A DNA stretch of 24,549 nucleotides from CAYNNP01 sp964398215 (GCA_964398215.1 CAYNNP010000075.1:1-24549); one strand, 5' to 3'. Shown: positions 7,679-15,441, counted from the first letter of the stretch. The notes: generated by a model from the sequence alone, not told the origin. Numbers and translations are program-made.

Positions 7679-9142
7679 ATGAAACGACAGCAACCAAAGA
7701 AGCACGTTGTCCGCCGCGGCCCAGCCCGCCGTGATTTTTTGAAGATGGCTGGCGGATGTGCGGCGCTGACCAACACGTCATTGTGGTCAACGATCTTTAA
7801 TTTGTCGGCTACGAACTCTGTGATGGCTGGCAATATCGGCGGCATCAACGACTACAAAGCAATCGTTTGCTTGTTTCAGTTTGGTGGCAATGATTCGTTC
7901 AATATGCTGTCTCCATTAGAAGCGGATCAGCGAGCCGATTACGAACTGGCACGTGGTGGAGTCTACGATGGTAGTAACGGTGCACTTGGGCTGCCGATTC
8001 CGGAAGATGTGACCCCGCATCAGATCACAGATCCGGGAACTGGCTATAAATACATGGTCCACCCTGCGATGCCCGAAATGAAGACGCTGTACGATCAGGG
8101 TGATCTTGGTTTCATTGCCAACATTGGTAGCTTGGTAGAACCAACTACGATGGCCCAGTTTCAGCAAGCCTCGAATTTGCCGCTGGGTTTATTCTCACAT
8201 GCTGACCTGCAGCGCCACTGGATGACCAGTGTTCCCAATACAAGGTCCCAGGTGACTGGTTGGGCTGGGCGAATGGCGGATTGCATGACTGATTCAGCGA
8301 ATCAGAACGATGCGATATCGATGAACATCGCGCTCAATAACGTCAATTTGTGGCAGACCGGTGGTGGTGTGATTCCCTACATCGTTACCAGTGAAGGTGC
8401 TAGCGAAGTTGGATGGTACGGTCAGACTTGGACAGAGGCCAGAATTTTTACACAGATGACTGACGATGCGTTGAATCGGTCGTACAGTAATTTGTTCGTC
8501 GACACGTTTGCCAGGTCCAATCGAAATGCGCTTGACGCTGCAATTGAGTACAACGCGGCGACAACTGGTGTGACGCTGGCTACGACTTTCCCGGACGAGG
8601 ACCTCGCGAATCAATTGAAAATGGTTGCGCAGACAATTGCTGCTCGTGATACTTTGACACAGAAACGTCAGATCTTCTTTGTCAGCCAAGGCGGGTACGA
8701 CAACCATGATGAATTGATCAACAATCAAACGGGAACGTTGGGAGCGGTCAGCCGAGCCTTGAAAGCGTTTTATGACTCGTTGGTTGAGATGAACGTTCAA
8801 GACAACGTTTTGACTTTCACGGCAAGCGACTTTGCCCGAACTTTGAACAGCAATGGGCAAGGTTCCGATCATGCTTGGGGTGGGAACCATATCGTGATGG
8901 GTGGTGCCGTTGATGGTGGAAAAGTACATGGTACCTATCCAACGTCGTTGGCTCCTGGCAATGAATTGGATCTTGGACGAGGACGCCTGTTGCCAACCAC
9001 ATCGGTTGATGAGATGGCTGCAGAAATGGCGATGTGGTACGGGATTCCCAACGACAACACCCTGACCCAAGTTTTGCCGAACGCTGGTAACTTCCCGAAT
9101 ATCGCGGCCAGTAACCGACCAATTGGTTTTATTAACTCATAG
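7679..9142 (+). CDS. Tat-exported DUF1501 domain protein
   Basis: A 487-residue DUF1501 protein, a family related in fold to the sulfatase/alkaline phosphatase superfamily but without an assigned reaction. The N terminus has a twin-arginine signal, ARRDFLK with the arginines at residues 17-18, followed by an Ala/Gly-rich segment. The mature part shows CLFQFGGNDSFNMLSPL, the characteristic GGNDxxN motif, then VHPAMPEMKTLYDQGDLGFI, and near the C terminus SDFARTLNSNGQGSDHAWGGNH. The Tat signal implies folding before export, often with a cofactor or metal. It follows the DUF1800 gene and precedes a hairpin at 9156-9178. Confidence 0.9.
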   Translation: MKRQQPKKHVVRRGPARRDFLKMAGGCAALTNTSLWSTIFNLSATNSVMAGNIGGINDYKAIVCLFQFGGNDSFNMLSPLEADQRADYELARGGVYDGSNGALGLPIPEDVTPHQITDPGTGYKYMVHPAMPEMKTLYDQGDLGFIANIGSLVEPTTMAQFQQASNLPLGLFSHADLQRHWMTSVPNTRSQVTGWAGRMADCMTDSANQNDAISMNIALNNVNLWQTGGGVIPYIVTSEGASEVGWYGQTWTEARIFTQMTDDALNRSYSNLFVDTFARSNRNALDAAIEYNAATTGVTLATTFPDEDLANQLKMVAQTIAARDTLTQKRQIFFVSQGGYDNHDELINNQTGTLGAVSRALKAFYDSLVEMNVQDNVLTFTASDFARTLNSNGQGSDHAWGGNHIVMGGAVDGGKVHGTYPTSLAPGNELDLGRGRLLPTTSVDEMAAEMAMWYGIPNDNTLTQVLPNAGNFPNIAASNRPIGFINS

Positions 9143-9155
9143 ATCTCGCGGATCG

Positions 9156-9183
9156 GCGCACCTATCGCTGCGGTGCGCGCCCT
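9156..9183. terminator. Hairpin between convergent DUF1501 and DUF1559 genes
   Basis: GCGCACC (9156-9162) pairs with GGTGCGC (9172-9178) around a 9-nt loop, followed by CGCCCTTT. It sits 14 bp after the DUF1501 stop and before the 3' end of the opposing gene, so it could act in both directions. The T-run is short (three), which lowers confidence. Confidence 0.5.
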
Positions 9184-9195
9184 TTAAAACCTGGG

Positions 9196-10116
9196 TTAGT
9201 CCAGGGTGTCATCTTTTATCGGTTCGCCGCCATTGGGAGTTATCAGTGCGTCGAACGTCAGGGTCGGCATCGAGTTCTTTAAGAAATGCGGTCGCTCATC
9301 CACAGTGACAGCTGTGGCTCCATCGGTAAACAATCCGCCAGGTTCGATGCCGGCGGCTCCATTGATCATGCCTTGCATGGCAGTAATGTCCAGGTCTGCG
9401 GGAGTGGTCCAGGTTGTCCATCCGCCAATTCCTCCTATGCCACTTGGATTTCCGTCGACGACTAGCAAGGTTTGCGACGGCTTGTCTCCAACATCAATTG
9501 GACCTAACGGGCCAGTCGGTGGGAACAGTGTTCCTGGGCCAGTAATCAGACAGTAGCTAATCCCAGAAACATAACCAGACGTGTTCGATTCTGGGTGTAT
9601 GTACACGCTGGGTTGTGACTCAATTCCAATACTGGAATTCACAGGATCATTCCACGGTTTGTTCAGATCAAATTGTGCGTACAGATCTTTTTCACCTAGG
9701 TAGGGCAAAATCAACACACGCCACGAATGCATCACCGTTCCCTTGGAGTCGGTTGTCATCGGTGGTGGATAGGTGCCGTAATCAGCTGCGTAGGCATTGA
9801 GTGCTTTGGCGATTTGCTGCAGATTTTTCATTGAGGTTGCTTGGCGACGATTATTTGATAGTCGAGCAACGGTGCTGCCGCCAAATCGAAACACCATGGC
9901 GACGAGTATCACCAAGAATAGTGCCAGGACAACGCCTCCAATCACCAGGGGCATCTGTTTTTTACCTGGCGACGGAGCGTCTGCCGAGACTACCGATGCG
10001 AACTGCGGTAGCTGGATGTCGTTGTTGCAAGCGACGCATTGGCCATTTTGGCCGCTGTATTTGTCATCTACTTGAGTTTTTGACTGGCAGTGTGGACAAG
10101 TAAATAAATAGGGCAT
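9196..10116 (-). CDS. DUF1559-type pseudopilin-like protein with N-terminal zinc ribbon
   Basis: A 306-residue protein. Residues 7-30 form a likely zinc ribbon (C7, C10, C27, C30). A single membrane segment spans about 56-76, and the following part reads RRQATSMKNLQQIAKALNAYAADYGTYPPP, the helix typical of planctomycete DUF1559 pseudopilin-like proteins. The C terminus has the late DGATAVTVDERP segment of the family. The membrane segment is internal rather than N-terminal, so the ribbon would face the cytoplasm and the DUF1559 part the outside; this topology is inference. I start it at the ATG at 10116, because CPHC begins six residues later. A GTG six codons upstream is possible. Function is unknown. 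Confidence 0.82.
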   Translation of the reverse strand: MPYLFTCPHCQSKTQVDDKYSGQNGQCVACNNDIQLPQFASVVSADAPSPGKKQMPLVIGGVVLALFLVILVAMVFRFGGSTVARLSNNRRQATSMKNLQQIAKALNAYAADYGTYPPPMTTDSKGTVMHSWRVLILPYLGEKDLYAQFDLNKPWNDPVNSSIGIESQPSVYIHPESNTSGYVSGISYCLITGPGTLFPPTGPLGPIDVGDKPSQTLLVVDGNPSGIGGIGGWTTWTTPADLDITAMQGMINGAAGIEPGGLFTDGATAVTVDERPHFLKNSMPTLTFDALITPNGGEPIKDDTLD

Positions 10117-10249
10117 CGAGATCTTCGCTAACACGCATGGGACGTTATTTCGCCGAGGGAATGTTCGGCGTATCGTTGACTATATTCTAAGGCTGTTCTG
10201 AGTAGATTGTGGGCGCGGCGAAAAAAATTGGCTTAGTAATATTGCGGTG

Positions 10250-10276
10250 CAGGGCAGGGCGGTTAAAAAATTGCCG
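10250..10276. repeat. CAGGG micro-repeat with adjoining GGCGG/CCGCC hairpin
   Basis: Two tandem CAGGG units (10250-10259) abut a short hairpin (GGCGG, an A/T-rich loop, CCGCC) in the gap between the divergent DUF1559 and dtd genes. The same pentamer recurs three times in tandem at 17580-17594 and 22474-22488. Confidence 0.55.
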
Positions 10277-10347
10277 CCAAGCCTTCCTTTGGTAGGCATT
10301 GCGGTTGTGCCAAGATTGGAACGATTGGAACCAAAAGGAATCGTCAA

Positions 10348-10791
10348 ATGCGTGTCGTCTTACAGCGAGTCTCTCGTGCCTCAGTCGAAGTCGACAACGA
10401 AATTGTGGGAGAAATCCAGCAAGGGCTGCTTGCTTTGGTTGGAATCGGGCATGGTGACACCGAGCAAGAGGTTCGGTGGATGGCAGATAAAACCGCCGAC
10501 CTTCGGATTTTTCCCGATGAGGCTGGGAAAATGAATCTTTCGCTGTTGGACATCGGAGGCAGTATTTTGGTTGTCAGCCAATTCACGCTTCTTGGTGATT
10601 GCCGGAAAGGCCGCCGACCCGCGTTCACCGATGCTGCGGATCCTGAAATCGCGAACCAGCTTTACCAACGCTACGCGACGATGATGAGCGATAAAGGCAT
10701 CGATGTGCAGCGCGGCGTTTTTGCGGCCGACATGAAAGTTTCGTTAGTAAACGATGGACCAGTAACGATGTTGCTGGAACGTGAGCCATAG
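10348..10791 (+). CDS. dtd: D-aminoacyl-tRNA deacylase
   Basis: DTD hydrolyses D-amino acids mischarged on tRNA, and also glycine from tRNA-Ala, in the cytoplasm. The 147-residue length is normal. It begins MRVVLQRVSRASVEVD and has the catalytic-pocket motif SQFTLLGDCRKGRRPAF (about residues 78-94). The C-terminal NDGPVTMLLE supplies the Gly-cisPro motif that excludes L-amino acids. The ATG has an AAAAGGAA Shine-Dalgarno stretch about seven bases upstream. It lies alone on the plus strand, convergent with the next gene. Confidence 0.95.
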   Translation: MRVVLQRVSRASVEVDNEIVGEIQQGLLALVGIGHGDTEQEVRWMADKTADLRIFPDEAGKMNLSLLDIGGSILVVSQFTLLGDCRKGRRPAFTDAADPEIANQLYQRYATMMSDKGIDVQRGVFAADMKVSLVNDGPVTMLLEREP

Positions 10792-10795
10792 CCAA

Positions 10796-10815
10796 ACGAC
10801 CGCAACTGTGGTCGT
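10796..10815. terminator. Small stem-loop between convergent dtd and membrane hydrolase genes
   Basis: ACGACC (10796-10801) pairs with GGTCGT (10810-10815) around an 8-nt loop, in the 30-bp gap between two converging genes. There is no T-tract. It is a possible bidirectional terminator, weakly supported. Confidence 0.3.
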
Positions 10816-10821
10816 GAATTG

Positions 10822-11607
10822 TCATCGCTTCTCTTGTCGCCACTGCTCGAATAGCGATGTTAGATTGCGATCGTTGTCAGTAAGGTGGATATGAGCGTCG
10901 TTTTGATCCAGTCTTGTTCGGCGACGGATTCGGTCTGCGATATCGTTGTCGCCCCAAGCAAAGTATGTCAGCGTCACGAGTGCTGAATAGATAAAGATGT
11001 TTGGTAGCATCTTGTTGCCAAACAGCTTTAACGCAGATCCAAACGACTTCTTGGCGCGCACGCGCCCCACGCCAAACGTCAACGCCCAGATTTCATCCAG
11101 GATCAAGTGGACCATGAACCCCAGGAATACAGCAAACGCTTTGAAGACGCGAATCGATTCAGAGGGACATGGCATGACAAGGTATGCCAACATCCCTGCA
11201 GTGACTGCGGCAGGAATGCTGTGCCACATCCCTCGGTGAACGGTAAAGCGGCGGAATGCTTCGACAACAATGAACCGGATCGCGATGTAAATCAGCATCG
11301 CGGCTAACGCCATGGACTCATGCGAAAGCTGTAGGTCACGAAATCGATCTAGCATTAGAATCGGAACAATCGCGGCTGCGAACATGCTGGTCTCGCGTAG
11401 CGGGATTCCTGAATCGCTATCCAAGTCCGGCAGCATACCGCTGACAGCGCACAAGCCTCCCGCAAGCAAGCCACTTTCTAAGCTTATGCCTTGATGAGAA
11501 ACGCCCCAGTAACCGTAGGCGATCCCAACGACTGTGCTGCCAGTTATATGTGTCTTGAAGTCGGCCAACGTTCGACCAGAAAAGCGAGAGTGAATGGACG
11601 TCCCCAT
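10822..11607 (-). CDS. YdjM/DUF457-type membrane-bound metal-dependent hydrolase-like protein
   Basis: A 261-residue integral membrane protein of the YdjM-like (DUF457) family, annotated as inner-membrane putative metal-dependent hydrolases; no reaction is proven. Early residues FKTHITGSTVVGIAYG carry the conserved His near the N terminus. The segment MLPDLDSDSGIPLRE holds the acidic PDxD motif, and HRGMWHSIPAAV plus HLILDEIW complete the His/Asp set seen in the family. About five hydrophobic segments are visible. The polar C-terminal tail includes a basic RRRTRLDQ stretch. The ATG at 11607 is used; a TTG at 11568 directly before ADFKTHI is a plausible alternative, since relatives often begin there. 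Confidence 0.75.
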   Translation of the reverse strand: MGTSIHSRFSGRTLADFKTHITGSTVVGIAYGYWGVSHQGISLESGLLAGGLCAVSGMLPDLDSDSGIPLRETSMFAAAIVPILMLDRFRDLQLSHESMALAAMLIYIAIRFIVVEAFRRFTVHRGMWHSIPAAVTAGMLAYLVMPCPSESIRVFKAFAVFLGFMVHLILDEIWALTFGVGRVRAKKSFGSALKLFGNKMLPNIFIYSALVTLTYFAWGDNDIADRIRRRTRLDQNDAHIHLTDNDRNLTSLFEQWRQEKR

Positions 11608-11770
11608 TCATTGAATACTCGCTGGAGTTCGTTGCTGCCAAGGTGAGAATCGATTGATCTTTGGGTGTACAAGCGATGACGCTATAGTCAGATCTAAAAG
11701 CGAACTTGGTGGACCTGATTCGCTTTGCTATCAAGTCAAATTCGCTCCAAACACGCACGGAAGCAGATCG

Positions 11771-12541
11771 GTGGAAATCTATGACATCATCATGCTGGTG
11801 ATCTTGGCTGGCGCGGCTATTTTTGGCGCGATCAAGGGATTTGCCTGGCAGCTTGCTTCGATCGCATCGATCGTGGTCAGTTATTTCGTTGCCTATCGAT
11901 TTCGGGAGCCTTTCAGCGAGTCAATCCAAGCCGAACCTCCGTGGAACCGGTTTTTGGCGATGTTGATTCTGTTCATCGGGACTGCGCTGGTGATTTGGGT
12001 TGGATTCCGCATGATCAGCAAATCCATCGATCGCATGAAGCTACGAGAGTTTGACCGCCAAATCGGCGCTTTATTTGGCCTCGCCAAAGGTGGGCTGTAC
12101 TGCATTCTGATCACACTTTTCGCCGTCACGCTGCTGGGCGAGTCGGTTCGATTGAAAGTCGTTGCTAGCAAAAGCGGGCATTACATTTCATCGATTTTGG
12201 ACAAAAGTGAATCGGTGATTCCGGCTGAGATTCATCAAGTCGTTCGACCGTATTTAGACAAATTTGACGAGAAATTCGACGGCACGATATCGCCCGCTCC
12301 ATCAGCAAATTCTCCGTTTGGTGGCTTGGCAGATCAGGCGCTCCAAAGCGTCACCCAAGGCGTTATCGAAAACGCAACTGGCTTCTCGCCGGATCAGTAT
12401 TTCGTTCAGCCTGGCAACAATCCGACCAACGTTCAGCCGGTTCCAATCCAGGGTCAAAACTGGAGTAACCAGCCAGCAGCCCATCGACAAAACGTCCAGC
12501 CTCAGGCTCCACCACCTGCATGGAATTCCTTTCAGAACTGA
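11771..12541 (+). CDS. CvpA family membrane protein
   Basis: The product is about 256 residues and belongs to the CvpA family (colicin V production in E. coli; linked to envelope stress in other bacteria). It opens with EIYDIIMLVILAGAAIFGAI, then KGFAWQLASIASIVVSYFV, and two more hydrophobic segments near FLAMLILFIGTALVIWVG and GLAKGGLYCILITLFAVTL, giving four membrane spans. The last ~70 residues are Pro/Gln/Asn-rich and look disordered, an extension beyond the basic CvpA domain. The GTG at 11771 is preferred because it immediately precedes the first span and has GGAAG upstream. The longer in-frame extension to 11654 has no hydrophobic or conserved character. Confidence 0.8.
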   Translation: MEIYDIIMLVILAGAAIFGAIKGFAWQLASIASIVVSYFVAYRFREPFSESIQAEPPWNRFLAMLILFIGTALVIWVGFRMISKSIDRMKLREFDRQIGALFGLAKGGLYCILITLFAVTLLGESVRLKVVASKSGHYISSILDKSESVIPAEIHQVVRPYLDKFDEKFDGTISPAPSANSPFGGLADQALQSVTQGVIENATGFSPDQYFVQPGNNPTNVQPVPIQGQNWSNQPAAHRQNVQPQAPPPAWNSFQN

Positions 12542-12840
12542 CATGCCGATGCGGTAGCGGTTCTGCACAGGGCATGAGCGGGCTTTGATTGGCTGGAATT
12601 CACAGAATGCTTAAAAACCCGTGTTTTCTATACCTCTAATACAACATAAGAGGCATTATCGGACGTTGGGAATAGGTCTGAAATGCTCGCAAATCGCCCT
12701 GTTTGCTGTCAAATGCTCCCTGTGGGTTTTCCTTGATGGACCACAGAACGGTCAGCATCCAGGCTTCTAATCGAGGCTGGAATCTGGTCGATGCTTCTGG
12801 ATCCAAAGACCATCGATGGCTCCATTTTGCAGTCCGTAAA

Positions 12841-12891
12841 TTGGTTGTCGACAACCAACGAAATCGCGTGTCGACAACCAAGCAAATCGTT
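12841..12891. repeat. 18-bp perfect palindrome plus 23-bp tandem duplication
   Basis: TTGGTTGTCGACAACCAA at 12841-12858 is a perfect palindrome centred on a SalI-like GTCGAC. Units 12846-12868 and 12869-12891 are tandem copies beginning TGTCGACAACCAA and differing mainly by a CG/GC swap and the last bases. Confidence 0.7.
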
Positions 12892-12952
12892 CCGCGGACT
12901 TCGGATGTTTGGCTCAGAAAATTTGCCGCCAAACGAAAACGTCGCCGCGCGA

Positions 12953-13076
12953 AAATTCGATTTCGAATTTCCAAGCGCGGACCAGATTTGAAATTTTGAA
13001 TTCGATTTTCGATCGAAAATTGGCGAATCGAGAATCGAATTTGAGGCGGTTTTTGATCAGATTTCGAAAATCGAAA
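12953..13076. repeat. Nested TTCGA-rich inverted repeats
   Basis: AAATTCG (12953-12959) pairs with CGAATTT (12964-12970). ATTTTCGATCGAAAAT at 13005-13020 is a perfect 16-bp palindrome. AATTCGATTTTCGA around 13000-13013 pairs with TCGAGAATCGAATT (13028-13041) with one mismatch. Further CGAAAAT copies follow up to 13076. The block is more A/T-rich than the surrounding genes. Confidence 0.65.
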
Positions 13077-13112
13077 AAGCGAAGATATTCGGGTTATGCG
13101 GGCGTTCGTAGA

Positions 13113-13170
13113 TTGGGCACTCTTGCCCGATTCAAAGCGTTTTTAAATTCAGTCGGGCAGGAATGCCCAA
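13113..13170. repeat. Inverted pair of GGGCA...TGCCC hairpins
   Basis: 13113-13135 and 13148-13170 are inverted copies agreeing at 19 of 23 positions. In left-arm orientation they begin TTGGGCACTCTTGCCCGA and TTGGGCATTCCTGCCCGA. Each copy can fold on its own (GGGCA with TGCCC) or pair with the other across a 12-nt T/A-rich spacer. It lies about 90 bp before the phosphatase start. Confidence 0.7.
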
Positions 13171-13256
13171 CTTTGAAAAAGTGATTTGCCCACCCTATCA
13201 GGCCAGACTATAAGCAGCAAAGTGCAAGGTTCACCCAGCAAAGAAAAGGCGAATGG

Positions 13257-13937
13257 ATGAAGCAGTACGCGATAGGCGATGTTCATGGTTGTTTGACGGC
13301 GCTACGAACTCTGATCGATTTGGTTGATCCGAGTCTCGAGGACCAGATCATCATGTTGGGCGATTGCGTTGATCGCGGACCGAATTCACACGGCGTGTTG
13401 CAATGGTTGATTGATCAGCAAGAAACACGAAACTTGGTTTGCCTGCGCGGCAATCACGAAATCATGATGTTGGAAGCTCGGGACGATTTAGTTCGTCGAC
13501 GCCGCTGGGGTAAACATGGCGGCGGCGAGACCTGGGATTCTTACGAGGACGCTACTGACCAGGCCGAAGGATTGGAAGCCGTCCCGGATGAGCATTGGCA
13601 GTTCATGCAAGAGCTCCTGCCCTACTACGAAACGGATACTCACATCTTCGTTCACGCAGCAGCTGACAGCGACATCCCGATGAACGAGCAAGCCGATTTC
13701 ACATTATTCTGGCAGGGATTCGAGACGATCGCGCCGCGAGAAGATGGCAAGACGATCGTTTGTGGTCACACAAGTCAGAAAAGCGGATTGCCCAAGTGCA
13801 AGGATCACGCAATCTGCATCGACACCAACGCGTGCCGCGGCGGATGGCTAACGTGTCTGGACGTTCAGACTGGTGTGTATTATCAAGCCAACCAAGAACA
13901 AGAGACTCGCCAAGGTTGGTTGGACGAGTTGGACTGA
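13257..13937 (+). CDS. PPP-family metallophosphoesterase (Ser/Thr phosphatase or ApaH-like)
   Basis: A 226-residue cytoplasmic metallophosphoesterase. It contains all PPP signature motifs: GDVHG (residues 7-11), GDCVDRGP (about 36-43), and GNHE followed by IMMLEARDD (about 66-78). Histidine segments FVHAA and VCGHTSQKSG follow further on. These residues bind the dinuclear metal centre. The size and motif spacing match bacterial PrpA-like protein phosphatases, which remove phosphate from Ser/Thr, and also symmetric diadenosine tetraphosphatases; sequence alone does not separate them. It stands alone on the plus strand. A Ser/Thr kinase gene lies about 1.6 kb away, but pairing of the two is speculative. 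Confidence 0.87.
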   Translation: MKQYAIGDVHGCLTALRTLIDLVDPSLEDQIIMLGDCVDRGPNSHGVLQWLIDQQETRNLVCLRGNHEIMMLEARDDLVRRRRWGKHGGGETWDSYEDATDQAEGLEAVPDEHWQFMQELLPYYETDTHIFVHAAADSDIPMNEQADFTLFWQGFETIAPREDGKTIVCGHTSQKSGLPKCKDHAICIDTNACRGGWLTCLDVQTGVYYQANQEQETRQGWLDELD

Positions 13938-13943
13938 ACCATT

Positions 13944-13968
13944 AACGACAATCGATTTCGTTTTATTT
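13944..13968 (+). terminator. Putative weak terminator after the phosphatase gene
   Basis: AACGA (13944-13948) can pair with TCGTT (13958-13962), followed by TTATTT. The stem is only 5 bp plus inner A/T pairs, but position and T-run fit termination. Confidence 0.4.
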
Positions 13969-13999
13969 GAAGAAGACAAGGCCAAGCAAGTTGTAGCGA

Positions 14000-14446
14000 C
14001 TAATCGGCCAGTGGCTCACTTGCTGTGATTGTTTGTCGTCTTTGATGAATGGACATCAGCAGCAGAATAATGCTGATTGCCGAAACGCAGCATATCAGTG
14101 TTCCGATTGGCATCTGGGCATCTCTGGGCGATAGCTGTCCCAGGAAAATGATTAAAAAAATGATGATCGGAAAGCAGAGACACAAGATCCAGAACCAAAG
14201 AAATGTCTTTTGGCGCTTAGCTATCGAAACCGTTAGAAGAATCGCCCCAGTCACAAACATGGTGGGGCCAGAGACAAGGATGGATTCAATATCGTAGACC
14301 GCGAATACCGATCCAATCACAAGCAGTGGAACGCTGAGCCGCGCGATCCAATCAGTGAAGCCAGTGCGAGCTGGCTCGAAAAGCTGTTCGTTGCGTTCCA
14401 GATCGTTATACGCCGTGACCGCATACGGATTGACTTGCGAAACCAT
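14000..14446 (-). CDS. Small four-span membrane protein of unknown function
   Basis: A 148-residue protein that I do not recognise beyond its style. It begins MVSQVNPYAVT, and an NPYA-type start is common among small planctomycete membrane proteins. Four hydrophobic segments are visible: LSVPLLVIGSVFAVYDI, MFVTGAILLTVSIA, FLWFWILCLCFPIIIFLIIF and MPIGTLICCVSAISIILLLM. Short basic loops separate them and a polar tail ends the protein. No catalytic motif is seen. It follows accA by 35 bp on the same strand, so it may be co-transcribed. No strong ribosome binding site precedes the ATG. Confidence 0.7.
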   Translation of the reverse strand: MVSQVNPYAVTAYNDLERNEQLFEPARTGFTDWIARLSVPLLVIGSVFAVYDIESILVSGPTMFVTGAILLTVSIAKRQKTFLWFWILCLCFPIIIFLIIFLGQLSPRDAQMPIGTLICCVSAISIILLLMSIHQRRQTITASEPLAD

Positions 14447-14481
14447 GAATCAGTAAACCGCGTGAGAGTTGGTTTGTCGTT

Positions 14482-15441
14482 CTACGATTCCAAGAAGACA
14501 CCGATTCGACGAAACTTTTGGTATCGGTCTTCGATCAATTGATCCATGTCTTGGGATTCAAGTTCGTTCAGGCATCGAGACAAATACGTTTTTAGACGTG
14601 ATGCCATTTGGTGGTGATCGCGATGAGCACCGCCAACAGGTTCGTCCAAAACGTCGTCAACGACATGCAGGCGTTTTAAGTCGTTACTTGTGAAACGAAG
14701 TGCTGCAGCTGCTTTAGGCGCATGTTCGTGACTCTTCCACAGAATCCCAGCGCAGCCTTCCGGGCTAATCACACTGTAGTAGGCATGTTGCATGATCGCC
14801 ACGCGGTCACCGAGGCCGATTCCCAGGGCGCCACCAGAACCGCCTTCACCAATAACAACACAAATGATCGGAGTCCGAAGTCGGCTCATTTTAAACATGC
14901 TTTCTGCGATCACTTGCGCCTGCCCACGTTCCTCGGCACCAATGCCAGGATACGCGCCAGGTGTGTCGATGAAGCATATCAGAGGCAGTTTGTATTTTTC
15001 GGCCAACCGCATTTTGCTCATCGCTTTGCGATAGCCTTCAGGGTGGGCGCAACCAAAGTGGCAAGCCGCGCGTTCTTTGTACGTCCGGCCTTTTTGGTGA
15101 CCGATCACAAGCGCCTTGAACCGATCGAGCTTTGCAAAGCCCGTTAGCATCGCGCGGTCATCGCCAAAGTGTTTGTCGCCATGAAGTTCAACGAATTCGT
15201 CAAACGCCAAATTCAAGTAATCGCGTGTGTAAGGCCGATTCTTGTGCCTTGCGACTTGCACCGTTTGCCATGCATCCAGCGATGAATAGACATCACGAAG
15301 TTTCTGAACCAATTCGATTCGCAACTTACGAATTTCGTTCTCGGTTTCATCTGAACGATCCGTCTGCCGCTCAAGTGAGGCAATCTTGCCTTCGATCTCT
15401 GCGATGTCGTTTTCGAACTCTAGTCCGGGGCCTGCATTCAC
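14482..15441 (-). CDS. accA: Acetyl-CoA carboxylase carboxyltransferase subunit alpha
   Basis: AccA, with AccD, transfers the carboxyl group from carboxybiotin to acetyl-CoA to form malonyl-CoA for fatty acid synthesis. The 319-residue length is typical. It starts with a helical segment (LEFENDIAEIEGKIASLE) and then has the acyl-CoA binding core: TPGAYPGIGAEERGQAQVIA, VVIGEGGSGGALGIG and YSVISPEGCAGILWK. The alpha form is marked by the conserved YTRDYLNLAFDEFVELHGDK segment. accD is not in the window. The gene follows a Ser/Thr kinase gene by 77 bp in the same direction and precedes a small membrane protein gene. Confidence 0.96.
   Translation of the reverse strand: MNAGPGLEFENDIAEIEGKIASLERQTDRSDETENEIRKLRIELVQKLRDVYSSLDAWQTVQVARHKNRPYTRDYLNLAFDEFVELHGDKHFGDDRAMLTGFAKLDRFKALVIGHQKGRTYKERAACHFGCAHPEGYRKAMSKMRLAEKYKLPLICFIDTPGAYPGIGAEERGQAQVIAESMFKMSRLRTPIICVVIGEGGSGGALGIGLGDRVAIMQHAYYSVISPEGCAGILWKSHEHAPKAAAALRFTSNDLKRLHVVDDVLDEPVGGAHRDHHQMASRLKTYLSRCLNELESQDMDQLIEDRYQKFRRIGVFLES

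Larger units (their letters stand above)
12542..13256. other. 715-bp gene-free, palindrome-rich intergenic stretch
   Basis: Short overlapping frames exist on both strands (for example 12703-12999 and 12636-12974), but their products are basic, lack recognisable motifs and overlap each other. I do not call a gene. Contents in order are a CCTCT/AGAGG stem-loop (12633-12653), a palindrome with a 23-bp tandem duplication (12841-12891), nested TTCGA-rich palindromes (12953-13076), and paired GGGCA/TGCCC hairpins (13113-13170). The 3' end must contain the promoter of the phosphatase gene at 13257. Confidence 0.7.

Noticed and set aside
12703..12999. 98-codon plus-strand frame in the gene-free region
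   Set aside because: It runs through the palindromes and the tandem duplication. Its basic tail comes from CGAAAA-rich repeats, and competing frames exist on both strands.
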